The notes: a model not told the origin generated them from the sequence alone. Positions 1 through 8,937 are shown, counted from the first letter of the stretch. The stretch: 64,000 nucleotides of DNA from an uncultured Halobacteriovorax sp. (GCA_913061265.1 CAJXVS010000001.1:248001-312000), one strand, 5' to 3'. Translations and numbers: made by a program.

Positions 1-2
1 CC

Positions 3-89
3 CTAGGGCTTAAAGCGGGAAAAGATTTAAAGATTAAGAAAGGTTTAAACGAAGCTAAGAAACCAAAACTCCTAGGATTTTTAAAATGA
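3..89 (+). CDS. C-terminal end of an unidentified upstream protein (partial)
   Basis: The frame is open from the left edge and encodes 28 Lys/Leu/Gly-rich residues before a TGA at 87-89. The stop overlaps the next start as ATGA, the usual sign of translational coupling. Too little remains to name a family. The tight overlap suggests the missing gene is co-transcribed with the thioesterase that follows. Confidence 0.5.
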   Translation, partial: LGLKAGKDLKIKKGLNEAKKPKLLGFLK

Positions 90-529
90 GCCCATCTGAG
101 TTAATTGAACTTTATAAAAAGATTAATCAATTTGATAAGCATATGGATTTCTCTTTAAAGATTGAAGATGGAAAAGTGACTTATGAAGTGCTTATTGAAG
201 ATAAGCACCTCTCAAGCCCTAATACCTGCCACGGCGGTGTCTTAGCGGGGCTTATGGATAATGTCCTTGGCGTGACGGCCCTGGCTTACGCCGTCACTGA
301 GGATAAGCTCTGTTCAACAGTAGAATTTAAGATAAATTATTTAAACCCGGCGCTTAAAGGCGATAAGATTTTTGGGGAAGCAGTAATAGACTATAAAGGT
401 CAAAGACTGGTTGTAACTAGTGGAACCCTTAGAACCAAGGATAAGCTGATTGCTAAGGGACTTGGGACCTTTAACCTCTACCCTGCCTCAAAGAAGGACT
501 TTTTTTCTCTGGAAACAAAGACCACCTAA
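86..529 (+). CDS. PaaI/YdiI-like hotdog-fold acyl-CoA thioesterase
   Basis: A 147-aa protein of the usual length for a single hotdog domain. It should hydrolyse acyl- or aryl-CoA thioesters in the cytoplasm. The family motif is visible near residues 48-62 (CHGGVLAGLMDNVLG), where HGG followed by an acidic or polar residue on the central helix forms the active site, and the following beta strands have the expected pattern. The start overlaps the stop of the truncated upstream frame. The substrate cannot be told from sequence. Confidence 0.8.
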   Translation: MSPSELIELYKKINQFDKHMDFSLKIEDGKVTYEVLIEDKHLSSPNTCHGGVLAGLMDNVLGVTALAYAVTEDKLCSTVEFKINYLNPALKGDKIFGEAVIDYKGQRLVVTSGTLRTKDKLIAKGLGTFNLYPASKKDFFSLETKTT

Positions 530-556
530 ATAAAATTTTCTTGAAACACTATTTGT

Positions 557-572
557 TGATATAATTTCCCTG
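557..572 (+). promoter_or_regulatory. Extended -10 promoter placing transcription start on the GTG of the next gene
   Basis: A perfect extended -10, TG-A-TATAAT, occupies 557-565. Exactly six bases (566-571) separate it from the GTG at 572, so initiation is expected on the start codon. No Shine-Dalgarno sequence precedes the GTG. This predicts a leaderless mRNA; the reading is by eye. Confidence 0.55.
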
Positions 573-970
573 TGTCAGATTCAAAGAAGATAATTAAAAC
601 ATTTATTGCCAGTTGTGCGGGGACCTTTAAGGCCTTCAACTATAAGTGTGAACTCTCTAAGTCTCAATCCACTATCTGGAACTTTGTGGCCAAGAACGAA
701 GAAGGTGACAAGGTCTACGCGGTCTTTTGCGCTCCAAAACTAGATACTTCAAAGTCCCTTATCAAATTGGCCGTTAAAAAAGTAAGCGATATGCGCCTTG
801 TGGTAGTAACGGCTCAGCATACTGAAGAGCAGCTAGAGGCCTCAAGAGAAGAGGGCTACGCTCTAGTCACACTAGATGTCTTAGCTAAGTTTGGGGATGA
901 GATGATTGATCTGCGTTCTAAAGAAATTAACTCAGATCCTCTAGCATCCACCCGTGAAAAAGTATTCTAA
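572..970 (+). CDS. Hypothetical cytoplasmic protein, 132 aa
   Basis: I do not recognise the family. The protein has no signal peptide or membrane segment. It reads as a mixed alpha/beta fold with strand-like stretches (VYAVFCAP, RLVVVTA, YALVTLD) separated by charged helices, somewhat like a small nuclease or Rossmann-type fold, but no catalytic motif is clear. It starts with GTG without a ribosome-binding site, directly downstream of an extended -10. The 989-2068 membrane protein follows after 18 bp and may be co-transcribed. Confidence 0.7.
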   Translation: MSDSKKIIKTFIASCAGTFKAFNYKCELSKSQSTIWNFVAKNEEGDKVYAVFCAPKLDTSKSLIKLAVKKVSDMRLVVVTAQHTEEQLEASREEGYALVTLDVLAKFGDEMIDLRSKEINSDPLASTREKVF

Positions 971-988
971 TTCTATTAAGATCCTTTA

Positions 989-2068
989 ATGCAAGACTCA
1001 AAGATATATAAGAAGGTTCTAGAACTCCATAACAAGTATGAAGATTGGGTTGGTCCCTTTTTCTTTCTCTTCGGATTCCTCTTTGATGTTCTAACCTTAG
1101 GACGAATTGACGATCCTCTTAATATAATCTCTCAGGGGATCTATCTTATAATCCTTTATAGTTTTCTCTACTTTGAATTCACGGGGACACCTGAACATAA
1201 AAAAATAGAGAAGCTCTTTAAGTTTAAAGATGAGATCTTTCACTTCTTGTTAGGGGCGCTCCTTTCGGCCTTTACTCTCTTTTATTTTAAATCAGCAAGC
1301 CTCTCAGCTTCCTTTGTCTTTATGCTGACCATCTTTATCTTATTGGTCATCAATGAATTACAGATCTTTCAAAAGCTTGGTCTCTTAATTAAGTCGACTC
1401 TCCTCTTCTTATGCCTAGTAACTTACTTTCTTTATATTATTCCCTTGATCATTGGAAAGGTTGGCTTCTTTCCTTTTATTTTTAGCCTAATCACTCCTGT
1501 TTTAATCCTCTTTGCCTTCGCCTCTTTTTTAAGAAAGAAAGGCTGTGATCAAAAAAGAATCGAAAAAGGAATGGTCTATCCCTCGTTGGGACTCGTGGCT
1601 CTTTTTATCGTTTTCTATCTCTTTAAACTCATCCCCCCGATTCCCCTCTCGGCTCAGCATCTTGGGATCTATCATAATATTGAAAAAGATTTTCCTCACT
1701 ACAGACTCTCCCATGAAAAACCGCGTTGGAAGTTTTGGGAAACAGGGGACGAACATTTTAGGGCCATGCCTGAAGATAAGATCTTTGTCTTCACTAGGAT
1801 CTTTGCCCCAGGGGGCTTTGAAGATAAGATCGTTCTTCACTTTCTAAAAGAGACTAAAGACGGTTATAAGACTTCAGATAAGATCCCTCTCAATATCACT
1901 GGTGGTCGCGGCGAAGGCTTTCGCGGCTTTGCCTATAAATCAAATTACACTCCTGGAAGCTGGCGGGTACAGGTTGAAACTAAAGATGAACTTGAGATTG
2001 CTAGGATAAACTTTGAAGTTATTGAAACACCTTCAGCTCCTCGCCTTCTAAAAGAAGAGATTCATTAA
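989..2068 (+). CDS. Polytopic membrane protein with C-terminal DUF2914-like domain
   Basis: A 359-aa protein. Residues about 20-215 hold roughly six or seven hydrophobic segments. A soluble C-terminal domain from about 245 to 350 follows. Its FTRIFAPGG opening, central GGRGEGFRGFA and ending PGSWRVQVETKD resemble DUF2914, a beta-sandwich domain of unknown function often attached to membrane regions in proteobacteria. The next gene starts 2 bp after its stop, suggesting one transcript with the AlkC-like glycosylase. Membrane topology is inferred from hydrophobicity only. Confidence 0.7.
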   Translation: MQDSKIYKKVLELHNKYEDWVGPFFFLFGFLFDVLTLGRIDDPLNIISQGIYLIILYSFLYFEFTGTPEHKKIEKLFKFKDEIFHFLLGALLSAFTLFYFKSASLSASFVFMLTIFILLVINELQIFQKLGLLIKSTLLFLCLVTYFLYIIPLIIGKVGFFPFIFSLITPVLILFAFASFLRKKGCDQKRIEKGMVYPSLGLVALFIVFYLFKLIPPIPLSAQHLGIYHNIEKDFPHYRLSHEKPRWKFWETGDEHFRAMPEDKIFVFTRIFAPGGFEDKIVLHFLKETKDGYKTSDKIPLNITGGRGEGFRGFAYKSNYTPGSWRVQVETKDELEIARINFEVIETPSAPRLLKEEIH

Positions 2069-2069
2069 G

Positions 2070-3176
2070 ATGGAACCTTTCAAGAATATCTATAACAAAA
2101 AATCATTAAAAGAGTTCTCAAGGACAATCGAAAAATTTTCTAAAAAGAAGTTTAACAGATCTCAATTTCTCAAAGAAGTTAACACAGAGTTAGAGAGTCT
2201 TGAGATGAAAGATAGGGTTCGCCTTATCAGTAAGAAGCTTAATGAACATCTAGAAACTGATTACAAGGCTTCAGTTAAGATTTTACTCCAGTCCCTCGCT
2301 CCTGAAGATCAAGAGGAAGGTATCACCGGCTTTATCGCCTGGCCTTTACTTCAATTCGTTGAAGATTATGGTCTTCATGACTTTCAAACTTCCTTCTCTG
2401 CTATGAAGGAGATGACTAAAAGATTCTCTGCTGAATTTGCGATTCGTCCCTTTTTAATCAAAGATGATAAAAAGGTCTTTAAAATCTTAGAGAAATGGAA
2501 ATCTGATAAGAACAAACATGTGCGCCGTCTTTGTAGTGAAGGTATCCGCCCTAATCTTCCTTGGGGACTTAAGGTCCAAGGGATCAATGATGATCTTCAA
2601 AGGAACCTAAAGCTCATTGATTCTCTTAAAGATGATCCTGAAGAATACGTGAGAAGGTCCGTAGCGAATCATTTAAATGACATCTCAAGACTCGATATAG
2701 ATCTCATGTTAAAGACAGCTACTCAATGGTCAAAGAGTGATTGCAGCGAAGAGCGCGCCTGGATTATCCGACACGCATCGAGAAGTCTTTTAAAACAAGG
2801 TCACCCTAGCGCTCTTAAGCTGCATGGTTATAACCCTAAGATAAAGACAAGCCTTAGTAAGATCAAGCTCGATACAAAGAGCGTGATTGAAGGCAGCTCT
2901 TTTACTTTAAGTTTTAAGATTAAGAACCAAGGTAAAAGAAAAGAAAAGCTTCTCCTTGAATACGTGATCCACTATTTAAAAAAGGACGGAAGCTATTCTA
3001 AGAAGCCGTTTCGACTAAAAGATGGCAGCCTAGGCTCCCTAGAGACGCTTGAAATTGAGAAGAAGATACCTTTTAAGAAAGTCACAACAAGGGCCCATTA
3101 CCCTGGCCTACATCACCTCTCAGTTCAAGTTAATGGTCAAGAAGAGCAAAAGGTCTCCTTTCAACTAAGCCTCTAA
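2070..3176 (+). CDS. alkC: AlkC-like DNA alkylation-repair glycosylase with Ig-like C-terminal domain
   Basis: A 368-aa HEAT-like repeat protein of the AlkC/AlkD superfamily, non-base-flipping glycosylases that excise alkylated purines. Typical AlkC sequence appears at about residues 150-165 (RRLCSEGIRPNLPWG) and in the helical repeat YVRRSVANHLNDIS near 195-210. Residues about 275-368 form a beta-rich domain, matching the Ig-like module known at the C terminus of some AlkC enzymes. It sits 2 bp after the DUF2914 gene. The substrate, for example 3-methyladenine, is by family knowledge. Confidence 0.8.
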   Translation: MEPFKNIYNKKSLKEFSRTIEKFSKKKFNRSQFLKEVNTELESLEMKDRVRLISKKLNEHLETDYKASVKILLQSLAPEDQEEGITGFIAWPLLQFVEDYGLHDFQTSFSAMKEMTKRFSAEFAIRPFLIKDDKKVFKILEKWKSDKNKHVRRLCSEGIRPNLPWGLKVQGINDDLQRNLKLIDSLKDDPEEYVRRSVANHLNDISRLDIDLMLKTATQWSKSDCSEERAWIIRHASRSLLKQGHPSALKLHGYNPKIKTSLSKIKLDTKSVIEGSSFTLSFKIKNQGKRKEKLLLEYVIHYLKKDGSYSKKPFRLKDGSLGSLETLEIEKKIPFKKVTTRAHYPGLHHLSVQVNGQEEQKVSFQLSL

Positions 3177-3237
3177 GTTACTAGAATAACTTAAATTTTA
3201 GAGATATATAGGCACCCTTCTAAGTTTAAGCTTGATC

Positions 3238-3265
3238 CTGACATACATGTAAGTTAGTTTATATT
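3238..3265 (+). promoter_or_regulatory. Promoter with overlapping TetR-type operator
   Basis: CTGACA (3238-3243) and TATATT (3260-3265) are spaced by 16 bp. The 18-bp imperfect palindrome TGACATACATGTAAGTTA at 3239-3256 covers the spacer. The same ACATGTAAGT core recurs before the small secreted gene downstream. The position fits autorepression by the TetR protein starting at 3278. Confidence 0.6.
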
Positions 3266-3277
3266 CAGGAGCTCAAC

Positions 3278-3850
3278 ATGAGAGAAGAAATTTTAAAGAT
3301 AGCACAAGAACAAATGAAGGCCGGTGGCTATTCTCATTTAAGTTTTGGCGCTATCGCTTCAGAGTTGAGCACCACTCGGGCCAATCTTCATTATCATTTT
3401 AAGAACAAAGAAACCTTAGCTATTGAAGTGACCAAAAGATTTGTGGCCGATCAAGAAGCAGATATATTGAAAGCAGCGGCTCAGTTCCCGGGAGATTTTC
3501 CAAAGCTAATAGCAGCAATGGAAGCATGGCTTTGGAGTCATAGAGAATCAAATGGCGCTGTAGGCTCTTGTGTCTGCGAGCAGATCATAAGACAACCTGA
3601 AGTTCCAGAGTCTCTTTTAAATTTAGCTAAGAGGCATTTCAATGTGTTTAGATCAATCATTGTTGAACAAGTGATTGAATCACAAAAGGCCGGAACACTT
3701 TGCCCTAAGACAGACCCTAAGCAGATCTCTAGAGAGGCCGGCTGTATAATGTTTGGTCTCGGTCAGATGTCTCTGTTCTTAGAAGATGAAGCTGAAGTAG
3801 ATCAAGTTAAAGGAACTCTAATAGCTTGGGTTTCAAAATACGAACCTTGA
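3278..3850 (+). CDS. TetR/AcrR-family transcriptional regulator
   Basis: A 190-aa protein with an N-terminal helix-turn-helix at residues about 3-50, including SFGAIASELSTTRANLHYHFKNKETL, of which the YHFKNKE part is the classic TetR recognition and positioning helix. The remaining helices form the ligand-binding and dimerisation core, with two Cys close together near residues 89-91. A good AGGAG ribosome-binding site precedes the ATG. Its own promoter and the following gene each carry a closely related palindrome, so it probably represses both. The inducer is unknown. Confidence 0.9.
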   Translation: MREEILKIAQEQMKAGGYSHLSFGAIASELSTTRANLHYHFKNKETLAIEVTKRFVADQEADILKAAAQFPGDFPKLIAAMEAWLWSHRESNGAVGSCVCEQIIRQPEVPESLLNLAKRHFNVFRSIIVEQVIESQKAGTLCPKTDPKQISREAGCIMFGLGQMSLFLEDEAEVDQVKGTLIAWVSKYEP

Positions 3851-3871
3851 TAAAAAAATTTCACCAACCAC

Positions 3872-3889
3872 TTACTAACATGTAAGTAA
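3872..3889 (+). promoter_or_regulatory. Near-perfect 18-bp palindromic operator, probable TetR site
   Basis: TTACTAACATGTAAGTAA pairs with its own reverse complement at all but one symmetric position pair. It shares the ACATGTAAGT core with the palindrome at 3239-3256. It ends just before the ribosome-binding site of the 82-aa secreted gene, where a bound repressor would block transcription. Confidence 0.65.
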
Positions 3890-3902
3890 ACAGGAGTTAA
3901 AA

Positions 3903-4151
3903 ATGAACAATATCACTAAATCACTGGCCCTAGTCCTTATGCTATCGCTTCCCTTGCTTGGTCATAGCTCTGAATCTGAAGATGCTAGGTTTGAGAATAA
4001 AGAGTCAGTCTTAAAAGAGCTTCCACAGAGAAATAAGGTAGAGAATCGTGCCCCAGCTACAAAGATCCTTAAGAAGATCAAGGCCAGGCAAGAGATCTTA
4101 AGATCTAATGGAAGATTAGAGAGGCTTTATAACTTCAATGTAAGTCTTTAA
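3903..4151 (+). CDS. Small secreted protein, probable TetR target
   Basis: An 82-aa protein with a clear Sec signal peptide (residues 1-22: basic start, Leu/Met-rich core, GHSS end) and a short, highly charged, helical mature part. I do not recognise a family. CAGGAG lies six bases before the ATG. It is directly downstream of the regulator, with an operator-like palindrome in between, which suggests it is the main regulated product. The function is unknown; a periplasmic stress or envelope accessory role would be only a guess. Confidence 0.65.
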   Translation: MNNITKSLALVLMLSLPLLGHSSESEDARFENKESVLKELPQRNKVENRAPATKILKKIKARQEILRSNGRLERLYNFNVSL

Positions 4152-4168
4152 TTTGCCTAAAGACTTAC
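4140..4168. terminator. 11-bp perfect hairpin between convergent genes
   Basis: GTAAGTCTTTA (4140-4150) and TAAAGACTTAC (4158-4168) form a perfect 11-bp stem with a 7-nt loop. It spans the stop codon of the small secreted gene and lies before the convergent sugar dehydrogenase stop. No strong T-run follows on either strand, so termination efficiency is uncertain. Confidence 0.5.
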
Positions 4169-4183
4169 TTACCTGAAAGTAGA

Positions 4184-5275
4184 TTACCTTGGGAGAATCC
4201 TTAAGATCTTCCCATTATCAGTAGAAAGATAGAGAAGACCATCAGGGCCTTCTCTTACAGAGCGGATCCTATACTTTAAGTCTTCTATAAGGCGCTCTTC
4301 TTTTACCGCCTTTCGATTTGTAAGACTTACCCTATTTAAGTGTCGATCCTTTAAGGCACCTGAGAAAAGATCCCCTTTCCATTTCTTAAAGACCTTCCCT
4401 GAATAAACCTCAAGACCACTTGGGGCAATGGAAGGAACATAGAACTTCATAGGCTGAATAGTTCCCTTCACCTTTTTCTCCCCTACATCCATAGGCAGCA
4501 TATATTCTTTTCCATAACTAGCTTCAGGCCAACCATAGTTGCCGCCTTTTTTAATGATATTGATTTCATCTCCGCCTCTTGGCCCATGCTCCATCTCAAA
4601 GAGAACCCCGCGCTCTTTATCAAACACAAGCCCCTGAGGATTACGGTGGCCATAACTCCAAATCTCAGGTTTCGCTTTAGTATTCTTAACAAAGGGATTA
4701 TCTTTTGGAACACGGCCATCTTTATGAAGGCGCATGACAGAGCCTCCGTGATTGCTAAGATCTTGAGCAGATTCTCTAATTCCCCTATCCCCCATGGTAA
4801 AGAAAACATAGTCTTCATCAAAGCTGATGCGAGACCCAAAGTGCCTGCCGGTCTTTGAGTTGATATCTGTTGAGAGAAGAGTTTCGAAGTTTATTAACTT
4901 ATCTTTGATAATCTTTCCGCGCCCAAGGTTTGTTCCGCTAAAACCATTTTTTCTTTGAACATAGGTAAAATAGATCCAATCTGAAGTGGGGTCTTTTCTA
5001 ACATCTAAAAAGCCTCCTTGCCCTCTGGTTGAAACCTTTGGGGCGCCTTCTATCTTATTGATCTTCTTAGTCTTAAGATTAAGCCTTGAGAGCTTTCCTG
5101 ATTTTTCTGTAAAGAGGATTTCGTTTTCACTTAGAAAGTCTAAGCCCCAAATGATATCCAATCCTGTGACAACTTGCTCTACGGAAAAACTCTGTCCCTC
5201 ACTTACTCCCTTATGAATAATCTTGCCATAAGCCTGAGAGGAGAGAAGTAATATTATAAAGATTAGTTTGTTCAT
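4184..5275 (-). CDS. PQQ-type soluble sugar dehydrogenase (YliI/GdhB-like beta-propeller)
   Basis: A 363-aa secreted protein: signal peptide at residues 1-17, then a six-bladed propeller typical of soluble aldose/glucose-sorbosone dehydrogenases that oxidise sugars with PQQ in the periplasm. Diagnostic segments include HGGSVMRLHKDGRVP, WSYGHRNPQGLVFD and EMEHGPRGGDEINI, the last two holding the catalytic His and PQQ contacts. It is the final gene of the copper-efflux cluster, 14 bp after the DUF3347 gene. No PQQ biosynthesis genes are in the window, so cofactor supply is unknown. Its link to copper is by position only. Confidence 0.85.
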   Translation of the reverse strand: MNKLIFIILLLSSQAYGKIIHKGVSEGQSFSVEQVVTGLDIIWGLDFLSENEILFTEKSGKLSRLNLKTKKINKIEGAPKVSTRGQGGFLDVRKDPTSDWIYFTYVQRKNGFSGTNLGRGKIIKDKLINFETLLSTDINSKTGRHFGSRISFDEDYVFFTMGDRGIRESAQDLSNHGGSVMRLHKDGRVPKDNPFVKNTKAKPEIWSYGHRNPQGLVFDKERGVLFEMEHGPRGGDEINIIKKGGNYGWPEASYGKEYMLPMDVGEKKVKGTIQPMKFYVPSIAPSGLEVYSGKVFKKWKGDLFSGALKDRHLNRVSLTNRKAVKEERLIEDLKYRIRSVREGPDGLLYLSTDNGKILRILPR

Positions 5276-5289
5276 TTTATCCCTTCTTA

Positions 5290-5814
5290 TTAATGTTTAG
5301 AATCCTGCGAACCACAATGAGGCATCTCGGGTGCGTAAGGGTTATGAACCTTACTCATCTTAACACTATTTTGAACCCATTTCTTTTTAACCATTGGGCA
5401 TGAGTAGGCATTATATTTGCTTCCTACGTCATACTTATTAACTATATAAATTAGCGCCATAGATACTAAATGATAAGATTTGTTGTTCTCTTCTCGTTCT
5501 TTATCTCGCTTGATTTCAAGAAGCTTGTTTTTAGAGTAGTTTAAAAGTTTGGCAATTTCTTTGTTTTCGATCTGATCTATCTTATTTGAAAGTGCTTTAG
5601 CCTTAACTTCTACTTCAGTTGCTACATAAGTGAAGAAAGAACTATGTAAGGCATGGTTTAATTCGAGGACCTGAAGAACATCTTTCTTATCTTTTTCGTT
5701 CAAGCTTATTCTATTGGGCTTTTCCACCTTGGTATGATCCTTATGCTCTGAACTTGAAGCATATACCGATTGGCTAAGACTTAGCCCTAATATGAAGATT
5801 AATGATTTAAACAT
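5290..5814 (-). CDS. Periplasmic DUF3347-domain protein of the copper-efflux operon
   Basis: A 174-aa protein with a signal peptide (1-19) and a helical DUF3347 domain. The typical C-terminal signature is visible: YSCPMVKKKWVQN followed by NPYAPEMPHCG. DUF3347 domains are often found alone or fused to CusB-type adaptors and are presumed to bind metal; Cys, Met and His residues in this tail fit that. Its start overlaps the end of cusA by 8 bp, indicating translational coupling. Confidence 0.8.
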   Translation of the reverse strand: MFKSLIFILGLSLSQSVYASSSEHKDHTKVEKPNRISLNEKDKKDVLQVLELNHALHSSFFTYVATEVEVKAKALSNKIDQIENKEIAKLLNYSKNKLLEIKRDKEREENNKSYHLVSMALIYIVNKYDVGSKYNAYSCPMVKKKWVQNSVKMSKVHNPYAPEMPHCGSQDSKH

Positions 5815-8800
5815 TTTGGTTCTCCTTTTTTAAAATAGATTTATATTCAAAGTATGAAAAGGTAACAGGAACAATAAAAAGAGTTATCAGCTCGACAGAC
5901 ATTCCCCCTAAAGTAGGAATCGCCATGGGCTTCATGACTTCGCTTCCTGCTGAGGTCGACCAAAGGATGGGAAAGAGTGCCACCACAGTTGTAGTCGTAG
6001 TCATCACCAGAGGCCTGATCCTTCTACTACCTGCTTCAACAATACAATCTTTTAACTCATTCCAGTTCTTTGGCGAGCGGACTCTGATGCTCTCTTGCAG
6101 ATAAGTCATCATCACTACTCCATCGTCTACTGCGATACCAAAGAGAGCAATAAATCCAACCCAGACTGCTACAGAGGTATTAAAGCCTCCTATCCATAAG
6201 AGGATAAGGCCACCTGCCAAAGCGATAGGAACAGCGCTAAAGATGATGGCTGAGTTTCTAAGGTTCTTAATTCCAAAGAAGATGATCAAAAGGTTTATGA
6301 GTAGAGCTATGGGAACTAAGGCCATAAGCCTCTTATTGGCCCTTACTTGATTCTCGTATTGACCTGCCCAAACGATGGAGTATCCCTTAGGTAGCTCTAT
6401 TTTTTTTGCCACAGCTTCCTTAGCTTCTTCTACAAAGCCAATTAAGTCTCGGTTCTTAACATTTAATAAGACTACAGACCTCAAGAGACCATTCTCTGAT
6501 TGAATAGCGGCTGGACCTGTCACTACATTTATCGTTGCAAGTTGCTCTAAGGGAATATGCTGACCTAGAGGACTTGGCACTAAAACTCTTTTAAGATCAT
6601 CAATACGATCTCTAAGCTCTTTTTTATACCTAACCCGAATTGGAAACCTTTGACGCCCTTCATAGAACTGGCCGATATTCATGCCCCCTACAGCGGTTTG
6701 GAGAATCTGATTAACAGTGCCAGTATTAACTCCGTACCTAGAGGCAGCCACCCTATCAATATCAAATTCTATATAGGGTTTTCCCGTTATCTTCTCGGCA
6801 TAGACGCCATAAGCCCCTCTTACTTTTTCGACCTCTTCACCAATTTGAGTAGCTAATGATTCTAGAGTTTTTAACTCTGGGCCGAAGATCTTTATTCCAA
6901 TCTGAGTCTTTATTCCTGTTGAGATCATCCCAATTCGAGTTTGAATAGGAAAGTCCCAAGAGTTCACAAGACCTGGAACCTGAAGAGTTTGATCCAGGTC
7001 TTGCATGATCTCATAGATACTCTTCCCAGAGGGCCATTTATCTTTAGGCACTAACTTTACAATGGTTTCAAACATGGCCACTGGAGCGGGGTCAATGGCG
7101 GTGCTAGCGCGCCCTAGCTTTCCTACGGCAAATTCAACCAGAGGATGATCGTTTAAGACCTTATCCGTATAAGCCAAAAGTTCTCTTGCCTTCGTCATGC
7201 TCACATCAGGAGTGGTCACTGGCATATAAAGAATATCCCCTTCATTTAAAGAAGGCATGAATTCTTTTCCTAATTGAGTAAAGGCGTAACCTCCAACAAT
7301 TAAAAGAATAAGGGGCGCTATTAAAAATGTAGCCCTATGATCTAGAACCCAGTTCAAAAGAGGTTTATAAGTATTAACAATTAAGGAGCTAACCTTATTT
7401 TTCTCTATTGGTTTAAGTTTTCCATTTAAGAAGAAAACAGAAAGGGCTGGCACTAAGATTAGGGCAACAACAACTGATCCAAACATGGCGAGAGTCTTGG
7501 CCCAAGCAAGAGGACCAAAGAGTTTTCCTTCGGCACCTTCAAGTCCAAAGACCGGAAGAAAGGTCACAATGGTAGTGAGAACGGCAGTTAAGATAGCAGG
7601 ACCGACTTCCCTAGCTGATCTAATGATAATCTTGATTCTTTCTTCTTTTGAAGCCTCTGGCTTTTCAGATAGATGAGAATAGATATTCTCTGTCATGATG
7701 ATGCCCATATCAACCATGGAGCCAATGGCGATGACTAGACCAGATAAGCTCATCACGTTTGAATCAATACCAATCAGCTTCATTAAGATAAAACTAATCC
7801 CAACTCCAAAGGGAAGAGTTAGAGAGACTAAGATAGAAGTCTTAAAATGAAGAAGAAATAAAAGGATCACAATGATTGTGATGATGATCTCTTCAGTCAG
7901 AGCGGAGTAAACTGTCGACATAGTTTTTTCTATGAGAATAGTTCGGTCGTAAAAAGGAGTTAGAGTAACTCCACGGGGAAGTCCTTTTCTTACTACTTCT
8001 AAGCGCTTCTTAACTCTATCGATGACTTCCTTTGGGTTCTCACCAAAACGCATTGTAACCACGCCGCCAACGGCCTCCTGCCCGTTCTTATCTAAGGCCC
8101 CCCTTCTAAAAGCAGGACCTGTTCCCACAGAGGCCACATCCTTAACTCTAATAGGAGTTTTATCTTTAATGGCGATGACAACATTTTCAATATCAGAGAG
8201 AGATTTAAAGAACCCCTTTCCTCTTACAATGAATTCTCTATTACCCTCTTCAACAACTTCAGCCCCTACATCGATATTACTATTTTGAATGGCCTTTATG
8301 AGTTTGTTAAAATGAACGTCATAAGCAAAAAGCTTCTTTGGATCAACATCAATTTGATATTCTTTTACAAAGCCACCAATACTGGCCACTTCAGAGACTC
8401 CCTCGACTCCTTGAAGAAGATAGCGTGCGTGATAGTCCTGAAGAGTTCTAAGTTCGCTTAAAGACTTTGGCTTTAAAGCTCCCTCGGCATTTTCAATGGT
8501 GTACCAAAATATCTGTCCAAGCCCAGTAGCGTCTGGCCCCATAAGAGGAATGACTCCACTTGGAACGGAAGAGCCGGCTGAAGAGAGTTTCTCTAAAACA
8601 CGGGATCGACTCCAATAGAAATCAACATCGTCTTTAAAGACGACGTAGATAGTAGAGAAGCCAAAGGCTGAAATCCCTCTAATATTCTTAACGCCAGGAA
8701 TCCCTTGCAGCATAATGCTTAGAGGGTAAGTCACTTGCTCTTCAATATCTTTAGGAGAGCGCCCGGGCCATTCAGTGAAGACAATCTGCTGATTCTCCCC

Positions 8801-8926
8801 AATGTCTGGAATAGCATCTACCTTGGCCGTCCTTATACTAAAGACAGAAAAGAGCGCCACTAAAACAAAGCTGAAGACAACATAGTTTCTTTTTATAATG
8901 GAAAATTCAATGAGTCGTTGAATCAT
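5807..8926 (-). CDS. cusA: CusA-type heavy-metal RND efflux transporter
   Basis: A 1039-aa inner-membrane RND pump of full length, driven by protons and working with CusB and TolC-like partners to export metal from the periplasm or cytoplasm. TM segments flank two large periplasmic loops. The proton-relay region has GSMVDMGIIMTEN in TM4, and AVDDGVVMMTYL is present in the second half. Met residues at about 567 (ILYMP), 617 (PVAMFET) and 665 (RIGMISTGIK) match the contexts of the copper-binding Met triad of E. coli CusA, supporting Cu(I)/Ag(I) over Zn/Co. It lies 11 bp after cusB. Confidence 0.93.
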   Translation of the reverse strand: MIQRLIEFSIIKRNYVVFSFVLVALFSVFSIRTAKVDAIPDIGENQQIVFTEWPGRSPKDIEEQVTYPLSIMLQGIPGVKNIRGISAFGFSTIYVVFKDDVDFYWSRSRVLEKLSSAGSSVPSGVIPLMGPDATGLGQIFWYTIENAEGALKPKSLSELRTLQDYHARYLLQGVEGVSEVASIGGFVKEYQIDVDPKKLFAYDVHFNKLIKAIQNSNIDVGAEVVEEGNREFIVRGKGFFKSLSDIENVVIAIKDKTPIRVKDVASVGTGPAFRRGALDKNGQEAVGGVVTMRFGENPKEVIDRVKKRLEVVRKGLPRGVTLTPFYDRTILIEKTMSTVYSALTEEIIITIIVILLFLLHFKTSILVSLTLPFGVGISFILMKLIGIDSNVMSLSGLVIAIGSMVDMGIIMTENIYSHLSEKPEASKEERIKIIIRSAREVGPAILTAVLTTIVTFLPVFGLEGAEGKLFGPLAWAKTLAMFGSVVVALILVPALSVFFLNGKLKPIEKNKVSSLIVNTYKPLLNWVLDHRATFLIAPLILLIVGGYAFTQLGKEFMPSLNEGDILYMPVTTPDVSMTKARELLAYTDKVLNDHPLVEFAVGKLGRASTAIDPAPVAMFETIVKLVPKDKWPSGKSIYEIMQDLDQTLQVPGLVNSWDFPIQTRIGMISTGIKTQIGIKIFGPELKTLESLATQIGEEVEKVRGAYGVYAEKITGKPYIEFDIDRVAASRYGVNTGTVNQILQTAVGGMNIGQFYEGRQRFPIRVRYKKELRDRIDDLKRVLVPSPLGQHIPLEQLATINVVTGPAAIQSENGLLRSVVLLNVKNRDLIGFVEEAKEAVAKKIELPKGYSIVWAGQYENQVRANKRLMALVPIALLINLLIIFFGIKNLRNSAIIFSAVPIALAGGLILLWIGGFNTSVAVWVGFIALFGIAVDDGVVMMTYLQESIRVRSPKNWNELKDCIVEAGSRRIRPLVMTTTTTVVALFPILWSTSAGSEVMKPMAIPTLGGMSVELITLFIVPVTFSYFEYKSILKKENQNV

Positions 8927-8937
8927 AGTCTTGCCTT

